Assembly (NCBI RefSeq): GCF_029351045.1
Contig: NZ_JARKIN010000001.1
Location: forward strand, 4,824,501-4,888,500
Length of the DNA stretch: 64,000 nt
Source of the DNA: Streptomyces sp. WMMB303
GTDB taxonomy: Bacteria > Actinomycetota > Actinomycetes > Streptomycetales > Streptomycetaceae
Direction: 5' to 3'
Of the stretch, positions 51,688 through 60,399 are shown piece by piece. The first letter of the stretch is position 1. Each line of letters opens with the position of its first letter. The notes under the pieces were generated by a model that was not told the origin of the DNA, searched no databases, and saw only the letters and a program-made list of their open reading frames with translations. The position numbers and the translations under genes were made by a program.

Positions 51688-52874
51688 CCACGGCCCGCCT
51701 TCGGCACCGAACCGAACTCGCTCAGCAGCCACAGCAGCGGGTCGGCGACCCGGTAGGGCTGGATGCCGGTGGCCGCGACACGGGCGTCGGGGGTGGGGTT
51801 GCGGCCGAGGGCCGAGACCCCGAAGTAGCGGTAGCGGGTGTAGTGGTTCTCCAGGAGGTTGTCGACCGGCACCCCGTCCCAGTCCTTGAGGAGCCTGCGC
51901 ACCTCCTCGTGGACGCTGAGGCTGTCGCCCACCTCGAACCGGCCGCGCGGCGGGGCGTGGTCGTGCAGCGGGCTGCTGTTCTCCAGCAGGTGCCAGAAGG
52001 CGTCCAGCTTCGAGAACACCACGGCGATCGGGGTGTCGATCTTCTGCGCGGAGCGGCCGCTGCGGGGCGCCAGCAGCAGGCCGGTCACCCGGGAGAGGAC
52101 GTTCATGGGCGTGTCGAGCCCCTCGGTGCCCGGCAGCGGCGTCCCCGGCACGGCCCCGTCCCGGGCGCCCGGCATCTGGAGCGGGTCGAGCAGCAGGATG
52201 ATGCCGTCGGCTCCGGTCAGATAGCGGGTGTTCAGCTCGACGCTCTCCCGCGAGCTGAAGTCCTCACCCGCGGTGTCGAAGAACGAGAGCACGGTGTGCT
52301 GCGGACGGTGGCCGAACAGGGTCCGCCGCCGCAGGCCGAACCGGAACACCAGCGGGTCCACCCGGTTGAGGTTGGTGGAGGCGGTCTGGGTGCCGGGGAA
52401 CAACTGGCCGTCGCGGAAGAGGCGGTCCTCGTAGTCGGTGCTGAAGCGGCGCATGGTGGGGTCGTCCAGACCCATCAGGGAGGCGCCGAACGCCTCGCCC
52501 ACCCGGTGCCGGATCTCGTGCAGCAACACCGTCATGTACACGGTCTTGCCGGACGCTTTCGCGCCGACCATCGCTATCAGCCGGTTGTCCACCATGCCGA
52601 ACTGCACGGGGAGTTCGGAGTGGCACACCGGACAGATCCGATAGGTCGTCTCGCCCTCGCAGTCCGGGCAGAGGGCGGTCGGGCGGCGTCCGTCCGCGGC
52701 GAAGTCGGGGCCGAGGTCGTGGCTGCGGCGCCGGCCCATCCGCTCGTCCAGCACCTGGTCCCGGCGCCGCTCGCACTTCTTCCCGGCCGGGCTCAGCCGG
52801 GTGTTGCAGCGGAAGCGGATCCCGCGCGCGGCGAAGCTCTCGTAGCAGTAGGGGCAGGTGTGCCGTCTGGCCAT
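51684..52874 (-). CDS. Zinc-ribbon GTPase-like protein (DO-GTPase1-like)
   Basis: A 396-residue protein. It begins with a zinc ribbon (TCPYCYESF), a second Cys set (CPDCEGE, CPVCHSELP), then a P-loop domain with VGAKASGKTVYM (K110), FFDTAGEDF and VFSKLDAFW as G1, G3 and G4-like motifs. No membrane segment. Matches the double-GTPase 1 pattern. Its ATG overlaps the Hsp70-like stop by one base (TGATG). The long disordered-free core of about 280 residues suggests a soluble partner of the membrane GTPase encoded two genes on. Confidence 0.8.
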   Translation of the reverse strand: MARRHTCPYCYESFAARGIRFRCNTRLSPAGKKCERRRDQVLDERMGRRRSHDLGPDFAADGRRPTALCPDCEGETTYRICPVCHSELPVQFGMVDNRLIAMVGAKASGKTVYMTVLLHEIRHRVGEAFGASLMGLDDPTMRRFSTDYEDRLFRDGQLFPGTQTASTNLNRVDPLVFRFGLRRRTLFGHRPQHTVLSFFDTAGEDFSSRESVELNTRYLTGADGIILLLDPLQMPGARDGAVPGTPLPGTEGLDTPMNVLSRVTGLLLAPRSGRSAQKIDTPIAVVFSKLDAFWHLLENSSPLHDHAPPRGRFEVGDSLSVHEEVRRLLKDWDGVPVDNLLENHYTRYRYFGVSALGRNPTPDARVAATGIQPYRVADPLLWLLSEFGSVPKAGRG

Positions 52875-54913
52875 CAGGTCACTCGCAGTCTGTGCAGCGC
52901 CGTCGGACGGATGTCGAGGTCGCAGTCGGTGCCCGCGTCGGCGTCCGCCGGAAAGCAGACCAGCCAGGAGGGGCCCCTGGTGGCGGGCAGCGGGAACTCC
53001 ACGGCCAGCGGGCTGCCCGCGGGCAGCCGCTGCCCGGGCACCTCGTGCAGGACGGTGCCCTCGGACGCGCTGGTGGGGCGGAACCGGCCCCTGCTGTGGA
53101 CGATGCGGAGGCGGGGCAGATAGCAGCCGGCCTCGGAGGTGAAGGTGACCGTCGCGACCCGGCCCGTGAGCCGGCGCCGCACGGTGGGCTCGTACTCCAC
53201 CAGGGACGGCTGCGCGGGCACGGTGAGCGAAGCGGCCTCCTCGCACACCGCGCCGGGATCCGCGACCAGGGCCTCCACGGTGAGGGTGACCGCGCCCCGG
53301 CCGACGGCCAGATCGAGGCCGCCGTCGTGCTCGTACACCCGGCGCCGGCAGACCAGGTCCCCGTCCCGCGGCCCGGAACCCGCGGCGCCGCCCTCCCGCC
53401 GCCAGCGGACCCGGGCACTGAGCGCGCCGTCGGGCCACGCCCACAGGACGAGGAGGTGGTCGCCGCGCCGGAGCGCCTGGAGCTGTTCGACGGGAACGGC
53501 GGCGAGGGCGTGCGGATCCGCGGTGGCGCCGCCGGGGGATGCGGGGTGCGGCGGGTCGGGCGGACCGTGCACGGCGCCCCCTGGTGCGGGGTGCGGCGGG
53601 TCCGCGGTGCCGGGCAGGTCGGGTTCCCGGTCTGCCGTGGACGGCAGCGGCCGCCCGGTGTCGCCGTCGTCCGGTGCCGGGGTGTTGCCGGAAGCGTGCG
53701 GTGTCGCCCGCGGTGGCGCCGCGGCGGCCGGGGCATACCCGTCGGGTCCGGAGGCCGGTGCGCTGCCCGCGGCGGGCGCGGAGGCCGTGGTGGGCGGGGC
53801 ATCGGGGCCTCGTGCGGTGTCTCGGTCCGACCCGGCGTTCGGCCCGGCGTTCGGCCCGGATCCTGTGGGGTGCGCCTCGTGCGGTGGGCGCCGGTCTCCG
53901 GGGTCGTGTGCCGGGTGCGGCGTGGGCGAGGAAGCGAGTTCCGGCCCGGACAGGGGATCCGGATCGGGGCTCGGGCCCGGCTCGGAGGACGGGGTCGGCT
54001 CGGGGTCGAGGTCCGGGAGGAAATACCCGTCGTGCGTGACGGCCGACCGGGCCGCGGGGCCTGAGGTGAACCGCAGGACGCCGAAGTCCCGCAGCGCCAG
54101 CAGCCCCCGCACCACGGCCTGTTCCGGTCGGTCGCAGCGCACGGTGAGGCCCTGCGCGGCCGGCAACTCCCGGATCTCCGCCGGCCGGCCCGCCATGGCG
54201 TACAGGCCGCCGGCCAGCAGAACGGTGTCCGGCGCCGGGTCCGCGGCGAGCAGTTCCTCGCGCACCGCTTCCAGGGTCCGCTCCCGCAACGGCGCCCCGG
54301 CCTCCTCCACCTCGGCCCGTTCCAGGAACACCGGATGCGGCTCCCCGGCGGCGTCGGGCACCCCCCGGGTGACGCTCTCCGCATCGCCCAGTGCCCGCCG
54401 CAGGAGCGCCGCCGAACGGCGCGGATCGGCGCCGTCCGGGAGGCGTCCGGCCAGCCGGGTGGCCAGCGCCGCGTCCCAGTCGTCGCCGCCCAGGCGGTGG
54501 CTGCGGGTCCGCAGGACGCGCAGGGTGAGATCGGGGGTGACGGCCAGGACGCTCAGATCCAGCGTGGTGGCTCCCTGGTCGCAGACCAGGAGCGTGCGGT
54601 CCACGCCCTCACCGGCCGCCCCGTAGTGCAGGGCCACGGCAACCGGGTCCGGGACGACCCGCTCCACGCGGAGCCCGACGCCGTCCGCGGCACGCCGCAG
54701 CTCCTCCTCCCGGCCGTCCGACACGGACAGCCCGATGACTGCGCCGTCCGCGCCGGTGCCTCGCGGGGCGGAGTCCAGCAGCGCGGGCAGTGCCCGGCCC
54801 GGTTCCAGGACGCCGTCCACGGCCTCGAACTCGCTCGCCGTCACGTCCGGATGTCCGCCGGTGCCGAGCTGTGCCACCCTGCCGAACCGGTGGCCGAGAT
54901 CGATGGCGATCAT
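52874..54913 (-). CDS. Divergent Hsp70-like protein
   Basis: A 679-residue protein. The N-terminal half is an Hsp70/actin-type nucleotide-binding domain with altered motifs: IDLGHRFG (phosphate 1), VCDQGATTLDLSVL (phosphate 2) and LLAGGLYAMAG (adenosine). It is followed by an about 170-residue Pro/Ala/Gly-rich linker and a C-terminal beta-rich domain rather than a standard substrate domain. Such divergent Hsp70 proteins occur with Clp ATPases and GTPase-like genes in conflict operons. ATG 54913 overlaps the Clp-like stop (ATGA). Chaperone activity is unproven. Confidence 0.8.
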   Translation of the reverse strand: MIAIDLGHRFGRVAQLGTGGHPDVTASEFEAVDGVLEPGRALPALLDSAPRGTGADGAVIGLSVSDGREEELRRAADGVGLRVERVVPDPVAVALHYGAAGEGVDRTLLVCDQGATTLDLSVLAVTPDLTLRVLRTRSHRLGGDDWDAALATRLAGRLPDGADPRRSAALLRRALGDAESVTRGVPDAAGEPHPVFLERAEVEEAGAPLRERTLEAVREELLAADPAPDTVLLAGGLYAMAGRPAEIRELPAAQGLTVRCDRPEQAVVRGLLALRDFGVLRFTSGPAARSAVTHDGYFLPDLDPEPTPSSEPGPSPDPDPLSGPELASSPTPHPAHDPGDRRPPHEAHPTGSGPNAGPNAGSDRDTARGPDAPPTTASAPAAGSAPASGPDGYAPAAAAPPRATPHASGNTPAPDDGDTGRPLPSTADREPDLPGTADPPHPAPGGAVHGPPDPPHPASPGGATADPHALAAVPVEQLQALRRGDHLLVLWAWPDGALSARVRWRREGGAAGSGPRDGDLVCRRRVYEHDGGLDLAVGRGAVTLTVEALVADPGAVCEEAASLTVPAQPSLVEYEPTVRRRLTGRVATVTFTSEAGCYLPRLRIVHSRGRFRPTSASEGTVLHEVPGQRLPAGSPLAVEFPLPATRGPSWLVCFPADADAGTDCDLDIRPTALHRLRVT

Positions 54914-57159
54914 GCGGGCCCGCCCCCTTCCGCCGTGCTCGCGAGGCCGCCCTGCCCGGCCGCGTCCGCCGCAACCGCCCGGCCCGCCGGGCCCGGCATA
55001 CCCGACGTGCCCCACGTCTCGGCCGTCCCGGTCGAGTTCCCGGCGCTCTCGGTGTCCGTCGTGTCCGTGGTGACCCGCACCTCTCCCTCCGGGCCGATCT
55101 CCGTCCGGATCCGGCTGCCCGGTGCCGGACGGTGCTCCAGCAGGTGGCGGACGACCTGTGCCCGCACCTGCTCCAGTTCGTTGCGGATCTGCCGCCCGCC
55201 GTACGCCTGGTGCTCGGGCTCCGACATCCGTGTGGTGATCCACGGGTGCAGCGTCTGCGTGTCGTGGACCAGTTCCACCCGGTGGCGCTCGCGCACCGAC
55301 TCGGTGAGCTGCCCCAGCAGCCGGTCGGCGATGCTGACGATGTGCTCGCGGCGCAGCATGTCGAAGACGACGACGCCCGGCTTGAGCCGTCCGTAGATCT
55401 CCGGTCTGCCGTTCTCCCGGAACCGGTCCTCCACCGCCCGGGTGAAGTGCGCTTCGAGCGCGGAGTAGGGGAGTTCGTCCTCGCTGCCTTCCAGCAGGGT
55501 CCGCAGCTCCTCGGCACCCGTGTTGGAGGTGAAGATGATCAGGCATTCGGAGAAGTAGGCGGTCTGTCCGCGCCCGTCCGTGAGCCGGCCGTCCTCCAGG
55601 ATCTGCAGGAACTTGTCCAGCACCTTGGGATGGGCCTTCTCGACCTCGTCGAAGAGCAGCACGCTGAAAGGCCGTTCCTGCACCCGCCGGGTCAGCTCGC
55701 CGCCCTGCTCGTAGCCGATGTAGCCGGGCGGCGCGCCCGCCAGGCGCTCAGCGGCGTGCTCCTGCTGGTACTCGCTCATGTCGAAGCGGGCGTATGCGCT
55801 CCGGTCGCCGAACATCAGCTCGGCCACGGCCTTGGCGAGTTCGGTCTTGCCCACCCCGGTGGGCCCGACGAAGAAGAACGCGCCCCGCGGCCGGGCAGCC
55901 CCCGAGTGGCCGAAGTCGACGCCGACGAAGGCCGACTGGAGGGCCGCGGCGACGGCGTTCACGGCCGCGGGCTGACCGACCACGCGGGAGGCGAGCGCGT
56001 CGGCCGCACGGGCGACGGTCTCCCGGTCCAACTGGGCCCACGGGTCGACGTTGACGTTGAGCCGGTGCAGTTCCAGAAGCTTGTCCGGCTTCTGCAGCGG
56101 CGCGCCGCGCAGCCTCGACGTTCTGGCCAGGGACTCGATCTCCCAGCCCGCCATCCCGTCGGTGGCTCCGACCAGCGCCTCGAGATCGGACCGGGCGGCG
56201 TGGCGGCCGCCGTCGAAGTACCGCAGCAGCCAGGTCAGCCACAGCCGCCGCTCGCTGGGATCGGGCGGCCCGATGTGCAGCGCGGCGATCCGCGGATCCT
56301 CCAGATGGAACCAGCCCGGCAGCCTGCCGACATCACCCACCGCGCAGAGCACGGCGTTGCGGGCGTGCGGCTGCGGGCCCTCGGCGGAGTGCGGGGTGAC
56401 GGCGCCGGCCATCGCGGCGCGCAGCCGGAGATAGCCCAGCTGCGACTCGGGCCGGTCGGCCGGCAGATGGTGGTCGACGTCCTCGAAGACGAAGGCCGTG
56501 GCCGCCTCGGGCGAGGCCGCCAGGCGCTGCACGGTGGCCACGACGTCGTCGAAGGAGCGGGGCCGCCCGGGGGTGCGGGCGGCGAACAGCCGCTCGCGGC
56601 TGCGCTGCCGCTCCCCGTCGCGCCGGGGACGCCCCGTCGGCTCCGCCGCCGGCGGCTCCCCCGCGTCCCGCCGTGGTGCGCTGCCGTCGTCCGCCGTTGC
56701 TCCTGCCTCCGGCGCTCCCCCGCCGCTGTCCGCGCCGCCCGGGTCGCCGCTGCCCGCTCCGTCGCGGACCGCTCCGTCGCCGCGTCCGGTCGCGGGCGGC
56801 GCGGCGGCCAGCCGGTCGAAGCGCTCCGCATGCTCCGGCAGCGGGAAGGTGAGTCCGCCGACGGGATCCCACCAGCCGACCACCTCGGCACCGCGCGCCG
56901 CCAGCGTGCCGGCGACCACCTCCCGGAAGGAGGCCGGGCTGTCGTCGAACCACCAGCGGTCCCGGATCTGCCCGTTGAGGATGACCTGCCGCCCGCGGCG
57001 GAGTTCCCAGCCGAGCGAGACCGCCCACAGCGGCATCATCCCGTCCGCCACGACCGGTTGCCCGTCGTCCGGCGGCGCGGCTCCCGCGCGGCGGTCACCG
57101 GACGCCGACCGCTGCGGGTCGGCACCGGCTCCCGGTCCGGCGCCCTTCGCCATGTTCAC
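54910..57159 (-). CDS. ClpB-like AAA+ ATPase with one active module
   Basis: A 749-residue protein. From about 400 it has a ClpB/ClpA D2-type AAA+ domain: GPTGVGKTEL (K438), LLFDEVEKAH as Walker B, the pore loop GYIGYEQGG and IFTSNTG. The first half holds an AAA-like region with FVFEDVD but no Walker A motif, so it is a dead first module preceded by a Gly/Ala-rich linker. Lacks the usual ClpB N-domain and long middle domain. GTG 57159 overlaps the coiled-coil gene stop (GTGA). With the following Hsp70-like gene it makes a plausible dedicated remodelling pair. Confidence 0.85.
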   Translation of the reverse strand: MNMAKGAGPGAGADPQRSASGDRRAGAAPPDDGQPVVADGMMPLWAVSLGWELRRGRQVILNGQIRDRWWFDDSPASFREVVAGTLAARGAEVVGWWDPVGGLTFPLPEHAERFDRLAAAPPATGRGDGAVRDGAGSGDPGGADSGGGAPEAGATADDGSAPRRDAGEPPAAEPTGRPRRDGERQRSRERLFAARTPGRPRSFDDVVATVQRLAASPEAATAFVFEDVDHHLPADRPESQLGYLRLRAAMAGAVTPHSAEGPQPHARNAVLCAVGDVGRLPGWFHLEDPRIAALHIGPPDPSERRLWLTWLLRYFDGGRHAARSDLEALVGATDGMAGWEIESLARTSRLRGAPLQKPDKLLELHRLNVNVDPWAQLDRETVARAADALASRVVGQPAAVNAVAAALQSAFVGVDFGHSGAARPRGAFFFVGPTGVGKTELAKAVAELMFGDRSAYARFDMSEYQQEHAAERLAGAPPGYIGYEQGGELTRRVQERPFSVLLFDEVEKAHPKVLDKFLQILEDGRLTDGRGQTAYFSECLIIFTSNTGAEELRTLLEGSEDELPYSALEAHFTRAVEDRFRENGRPEIYGRLKPGVVVFDMLRREHIVSIADRLLGQLTESVRERHRVELVHDTQTLHPWITTRMSEPEHQAYGGRQIRNELEQVRAQVVRHLLEHRPAPGSRIRTEIGPEGEVRVTTDTTDTESAGNSTGTAETWGTSGMPGPAGRAVAADAAGQGGLASTAEGGGPA

Positions 57160-58646
57160 CCGCGCCGCCCCCGCCCCGCACCAGGCAGCGGCCCGGCCTG
57201 CCCTCCGGGGGGTTTGCCCTGCCAGGTGAGTTCGCCCGGCAGGAAGCCGTCCCGCTCACCCATCGCCTCATGCACCCGCTCCAGCAGGTCCTCGGTACGG
57301 TCGCAGACCGCACCCTCCGCCGCCGGGTGCAGCGTCACGTCGGGCTCGCCCTCGACGTGGTACACGAGCACGGGGGTGCCGTCGGATTCCGTGGCGACCG
57401 TCGTCTCGTACCGCGCCCCGCTGGGACGCTCGAAACGCAGCACGAAGGCCGCGCCCTGCTCGCTGCCCTCGGTGAAGGTGAACCCCTCCCCGCACATGGC
57501 GTCCTGGAGCGCCTCGGCGAGGTCGCTGCGCCGGGTGAAGGCCAACTGGAGTTCGTCCAGCCGGGCCTCGGCCTCGGGCAGCAGCCGCTCCAGGGCACCG
57601 ACCGCTTCGAGCGCGTCCTCGGCCGCCTGCGCGCCGAGGGCGCCGGTGACGGTGTGCAGCGCCCGTTCGACGCGGGCGGCGAGGTCCGGATCCGCCAGTT
57701 CGCGGGCCTCCGCCGCCACGGCTGCGACGGAGCTGCGCACGACGCCCAGCCGGTCGGCCGCCTCGACAAGCGCCGCCGCACGCCGCTCGTGTACGGCCGT
57801 TTCCTCGGCCTCCTCGGCCTCCTCGGCCTCCTCGGCCTCCGCGGCTTCCGCGGCTTCCGCGGCGGCTTGCTCAGCCACCGCCCGCGCCGCGGCGTGCTCC
57901 TCGCTCCGGCGCCGCTCCTCCGCCACCCGCAGCCGCTCCTGGTCGGCGTGGCGCTGCGCGGTGCCGGCATGGCGGGTGAGCGCGTGCTCCACCGTGCCGA
58001 GCAGCGCGGCGAAGCGGGTCTCCGCGCCCGATCCGGCGGCAGCCCGCAGTTGGTCGAGCAGTTCGGTGCTCTCCCGCCGGCCCTCCGGGTCGTGCCGCGC
58101 GCCGTCCGGCCCGACCGCGGCCAGTTGCTGTTCGAGCCGCGCCAGTACGGTGTCGTAGCCGGCGTCCGGTTGCGCGGCGCTGCCTCGGCTGCTCAGCAGA
58201 ACGAGGCGGCCGCGCAGTTCCTCGACCGCCCCGCCGAGCGGCTCCCCGCCGCCGACCTCCCCGCGCAACTGGACCAACCGCTCCTCGATCGCGGCGAGTT
58301 CGGCGGCCGGTGCGGCGGTCCGCACCCGGACGAGCAGGTCGTTCACCTCGTCGAGGCGGCGGGAGTCGGCAGCGGCCTGCTCCTCGCGTACCCGGGAGGC
58401 GTGCGCCTCCTGCTCCGCGGCCCGCCGATCGGCCGCCTCCCGCTGCCTGCGCTCGACGTCGGCCTGCGCCCGTTCCCGGCGCGCCGCCCGCTCGCGGGCC
58501 CGCCGGGCGGCGAGTTCGGCGCGCTCCCGGGCGCGCTGTTCCTGCCGGCTGCGGCGTTCGGCCTCACGCTGGGCACGGCGCTGCGCCTCACGCCGGGCGT
58601 AGGCGGAAGCGACCGAGACCGTGCTGTACTTCGGTGATCCACTCAT
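57156..58646 (-). CDS. Long coiled-coil protein
   Basis: A 496-residue protein. Residues about 15-95 are an Arg/Glu/Ala-rich helix (REAQRRAQREAERRSRQEQRA), followed by helical segments and another stretch EEAEEAEEAEE encoded by a 9-bp tandem repeat. The final about 100 residues (TFTEGSEQGAAFVLRFERPSG, TLHPAAEGAVC) form a small globular domain. No catalytic motif. A scaffold for the neighbouring NTPases is plausible. ATG 58646 overlaps the radical SAM stop (ATGA). Confidence 0.75.
   Translation of the reverse strand: MSGSPKYSTVSVASAYARREAQRRAQREAERRSRQEQRARERAELAARRARERAARRERAQADVERRQREAADRRAAEQEAHASRVREEQAAADSRRLDEVNDLLVRVRTAAPAAELAAIEERLVQLRGEVGGGEPLGGAVEELRGRLVLLSSRGSAAQPDAGYDTVLARLEQQLAAVGPDGARHDPEGRRESTELLDQLRAAAGSGAETRFAALLGTVEHALTRHAGTAQRHADQERLRVAEERRRSEEHAAARAVAEQAAAEAAEAAEAEEAEEAEEAEETAVHERRAAALVEAADRLGVVRSSVAAVAAEARELADPDLAARVERALHTVTGALGAQAAEDALEAVGALERLLPEAEARLDELQLAFTRRSDLAEALQDAMCGEGFTFTEGSEQGAAFVLRFERPSGARYETTVATESDGTPVLVYHVEGEPDVTLHPAAEGAVCDRTEDLLERVHEAMGERDGFLPGELTWQGKPPGGQAGPLPGAGRGRRG
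57802..57864 (-). repeat. 9-bp tandem repeat inside the coiled-coil gene
   Basis: On the plus strand TCCTCGGCC is repeated four times (57802-57837), then TCCGCGGCT/G three times (57838-57864). Each unit is three codons, so copy number changes would lengthen or shorten the EEA-type helix without a frameshift. Confidence 0.85.
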
Positions 58647-59293
58647 GTGTCCCTCCGGGCCTTGGTGTGCAGCACGAAGCCGCGTTCCGCGAGGTGCGCC
58701 TCGAGCCCCGCGCGGAACCCGCGAGTCGGCGGCACCCCGGCCCAGGAGAGCGCCCCCCCGGGCTCCACGGACACCTCGATCCCGGCGCTGGTGTCGGGTT
58801 GGGAACGCAGTTCGGGATAGCGGTCGGTGAGCGCGACGAGACGCTGGTTCGACGAGCCCCGCCAGCGCAGGCTGCCGTGCAGGGCCGCCACATAGGGTCC
58901 GTCGACGAGGAGGTCGAGGCGCCGCAGCAGCGCTCGCCGGTCGGCCCCGCCCCGGCGCAGGACCTCGTAGGTGAGGCCCGAGTAGGCCATCGCGCTGAAG
59001 TCGGGGCGCCGCGCGCGGACCGCGTCGAGCAGTGCCGCCAGCCCGGCGGCCTGGCTGAAGGGCTCTCCCCCGGAGAGGGTGACGCCCTCCACCGAGGGCA
59101 ACCCGCACAGCCAGTCGGCGAGTTCGGGCACGGTCCGGTCGGTGCCGCCCTCGAAGGGCAGCGTCTCGGCCGCTACGCAGCCCCGGCAGCGCAGCGGGCA
59201 GCCCTGCACCCAGAGCACGGCACGGGCCCCCGGGCCGAGGACGGTGCAGCGGTCCAGCGTCCGGGCCACCGAGATCCGGGTCACCTCTGCCAT
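58643..59293 (-). CDS. Small radical SAM protein (NrdG-like activase type)
   Basis: A 216-residue protein. CPLRCRGC (C32, C36, C39) is the CX3CX2C motif for the [4Fe-4S] cluster and TLSGGEPFSQ binds S-adenosylmethionine. The length and fold are those of radical-generating activases such as NrdG and PflA-like proteins, but no glycyl radical partner gene is nearby. ATG 59293 has GAGG upstream. It overlaps the kinase gene by 13 bp. Its substrate could be one of the operon proteins or a small molecule; unknown. Confidence 0.85.
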   Translation of the reverse strand: MAEVTRISVARTLDRCTVLGPGARAVLWVQGCPLRCRGCVAAETLPFEGGTDRTVPELADWLCGLPSVEGVTLSGGEPFSQAAGLAALLDAVRARRPDFSAMAYSGLTYEVLRRGGADRRALLRRLDLLVDGPYVAALHGSLRWRGSSNQRLVALTDRYPELRSQPDTSAGIEVSVEPGGALSWAGVPPTRGFRAGLEAHLAERGFVLHTKARRDT

Positions 59294-60399
59294 ACCTCGC
59301 CCCTTCCGCCGTCCGCCCCGTTCCGCTGCTGTCCGGTGCCGGCTGTGCCGTCGACGCGCGGGCCGGCTCGCCCGGCCCGGCCCCCGGGGCGGCCCGCGCC
59401 CCGGTCGGCCAGGTCGCACCAGGGGCACCACGGGCGCTCGACCGTGTGCACGTGCCCCGCGTCGACCCGGCACGTCCGCAGACGTCCGGGGGCCGTTTCG
59501 GCCGCCAGCGCCTCGGCCCACACGGCCGCGGTGGGGCGCACTCCGCCGAACGCCGCACGGAGCAGATCCCGGATCCGTCGCGGCAGCAGATCGGTGGGCG
59601 GCGCGGACGGTGGCAGCACGACCGACATCCGGTCCAGCAGCAGGCAGCGTCCCCGCAGGACGTTGTCGTCGTAGGAGCGGTAGTCGGCACCGTCCGCGGG
59701 GTGCCCGGCGAACGGATGCAGGCCCTCGGTGAGCAGTTGGTGGACGAGGACGGCGAGGACGAAGTTGTCCGAGGCGCTGTCCGGCGGGGTACCGGCGGGT
59801 ACGCCGATCCGCTCCGGAGCCGTGTAGCCGGGGGTGCTCATCCGTCCGGGGAACACTTCGGCACCGTCCCGGAAGTGCCAGGAGTCCACGTCCGCCACAC
59901 CGACTGCGCCCCGGTCGTCCACCCAGAGGTTGTCGGGCTTGAGATCACCCACCACATAGCCTTCGGCGTGCAGGTCGGCGAGGAGCCGGGCGAGCGAGCA
60001 GGCGGCGGCGAGCGCGGTCTCCCAGGTCGCGTCCGGCAGGAAGTGCCGACGGGCGGTGGGGAAGAGCAGCTGCGGCAACGGCCGGTAGGCGTGGCGCATG
60101 TCGGTCATCAGATAGCCGTCGGCGTCCGCGTTCCGGGTGCGCACCAGCACCATCGGCCAGGCGGCCCGCGGGGGTGTCGCGGCGAGCAGCCGGACCGTGC
60201 GCGGCTCGCGGCGCTGCCGGACCAGCCGGGCGAGGCGGCGCCGGTAGGCGGCCGGGTCCGGCGGGTCGGGGACGAGCTTGGCCACCAGGGGCCGGTCGTC
60301 CTCGACGCCGTAGACCACTCCTTCCGAGCCGCTGCCGATCCGCTCGGTGAGGCGCCATGCGTGTCCGGCGGAGGACTCCACCGTGAGAGCCACTGTCAC
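59281..60399 (-). CDS. Serine/threonine protein kinase with Cys/His tail
   Basis: A 372-residue kinase. The glycine loop is GSGSEGVVYG, the ATP-binding lysine K41 in LVAKLV, the catalytic loop GDLKPDN (HRD replaced by VGD but the Asp and Lys kept) and DVDSW stands for DFG. A C-terminal segment with C...H...CPWC may bind zinc. Soluble, no membrane helix. GTG 60399 overlaps the PP2C stop (GTGA). Kinases of this type with vWA and PP2C genes form the TerY-P triad described in tellurite-resistance-like and conflict operons. Confidence 0.85.
   Translation of the reverse strand: MTVALTVESSAGHAWRLTERIGSGSEGVVYGVEDDRPLVAKLVPDPPDPAAYRRRLARLVRQRREPRTVRLLAATPPRAAWPMVLVRTRNADADGYLMTDMRHAYRPLPQLLFPTARRHFLPDATWETALAAACSLARLLADLHAEGYVVGDLKPDNLWVDDRGAVGVADVDSWHFRDGAEVFPGRMSTPGYTAPERIGVPAGTPPDSASDNFVLAVLVHQLLTEGLHPFAGHPADGADYRSYDDNVLRGRCLLLDRMSVVLPPSAPPTDLLPRRIRDLLRAAFGGVRPTAAVWAEALAAETAPGRLRTCRVDAGHVHTVERPWCPWCDLADRGAGRPGGRAGRAGPRVDGTAGTGQQRNGADGGRGEVWQR

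Noticed and set aside
47371..51756. Long plus-strand open frame opposite the GTPase and GAP1 genes
   Set aside because: The minus strand has P-loops, zinc ribbons and coupled starts; the plus-strand frame has no recognisable domain.
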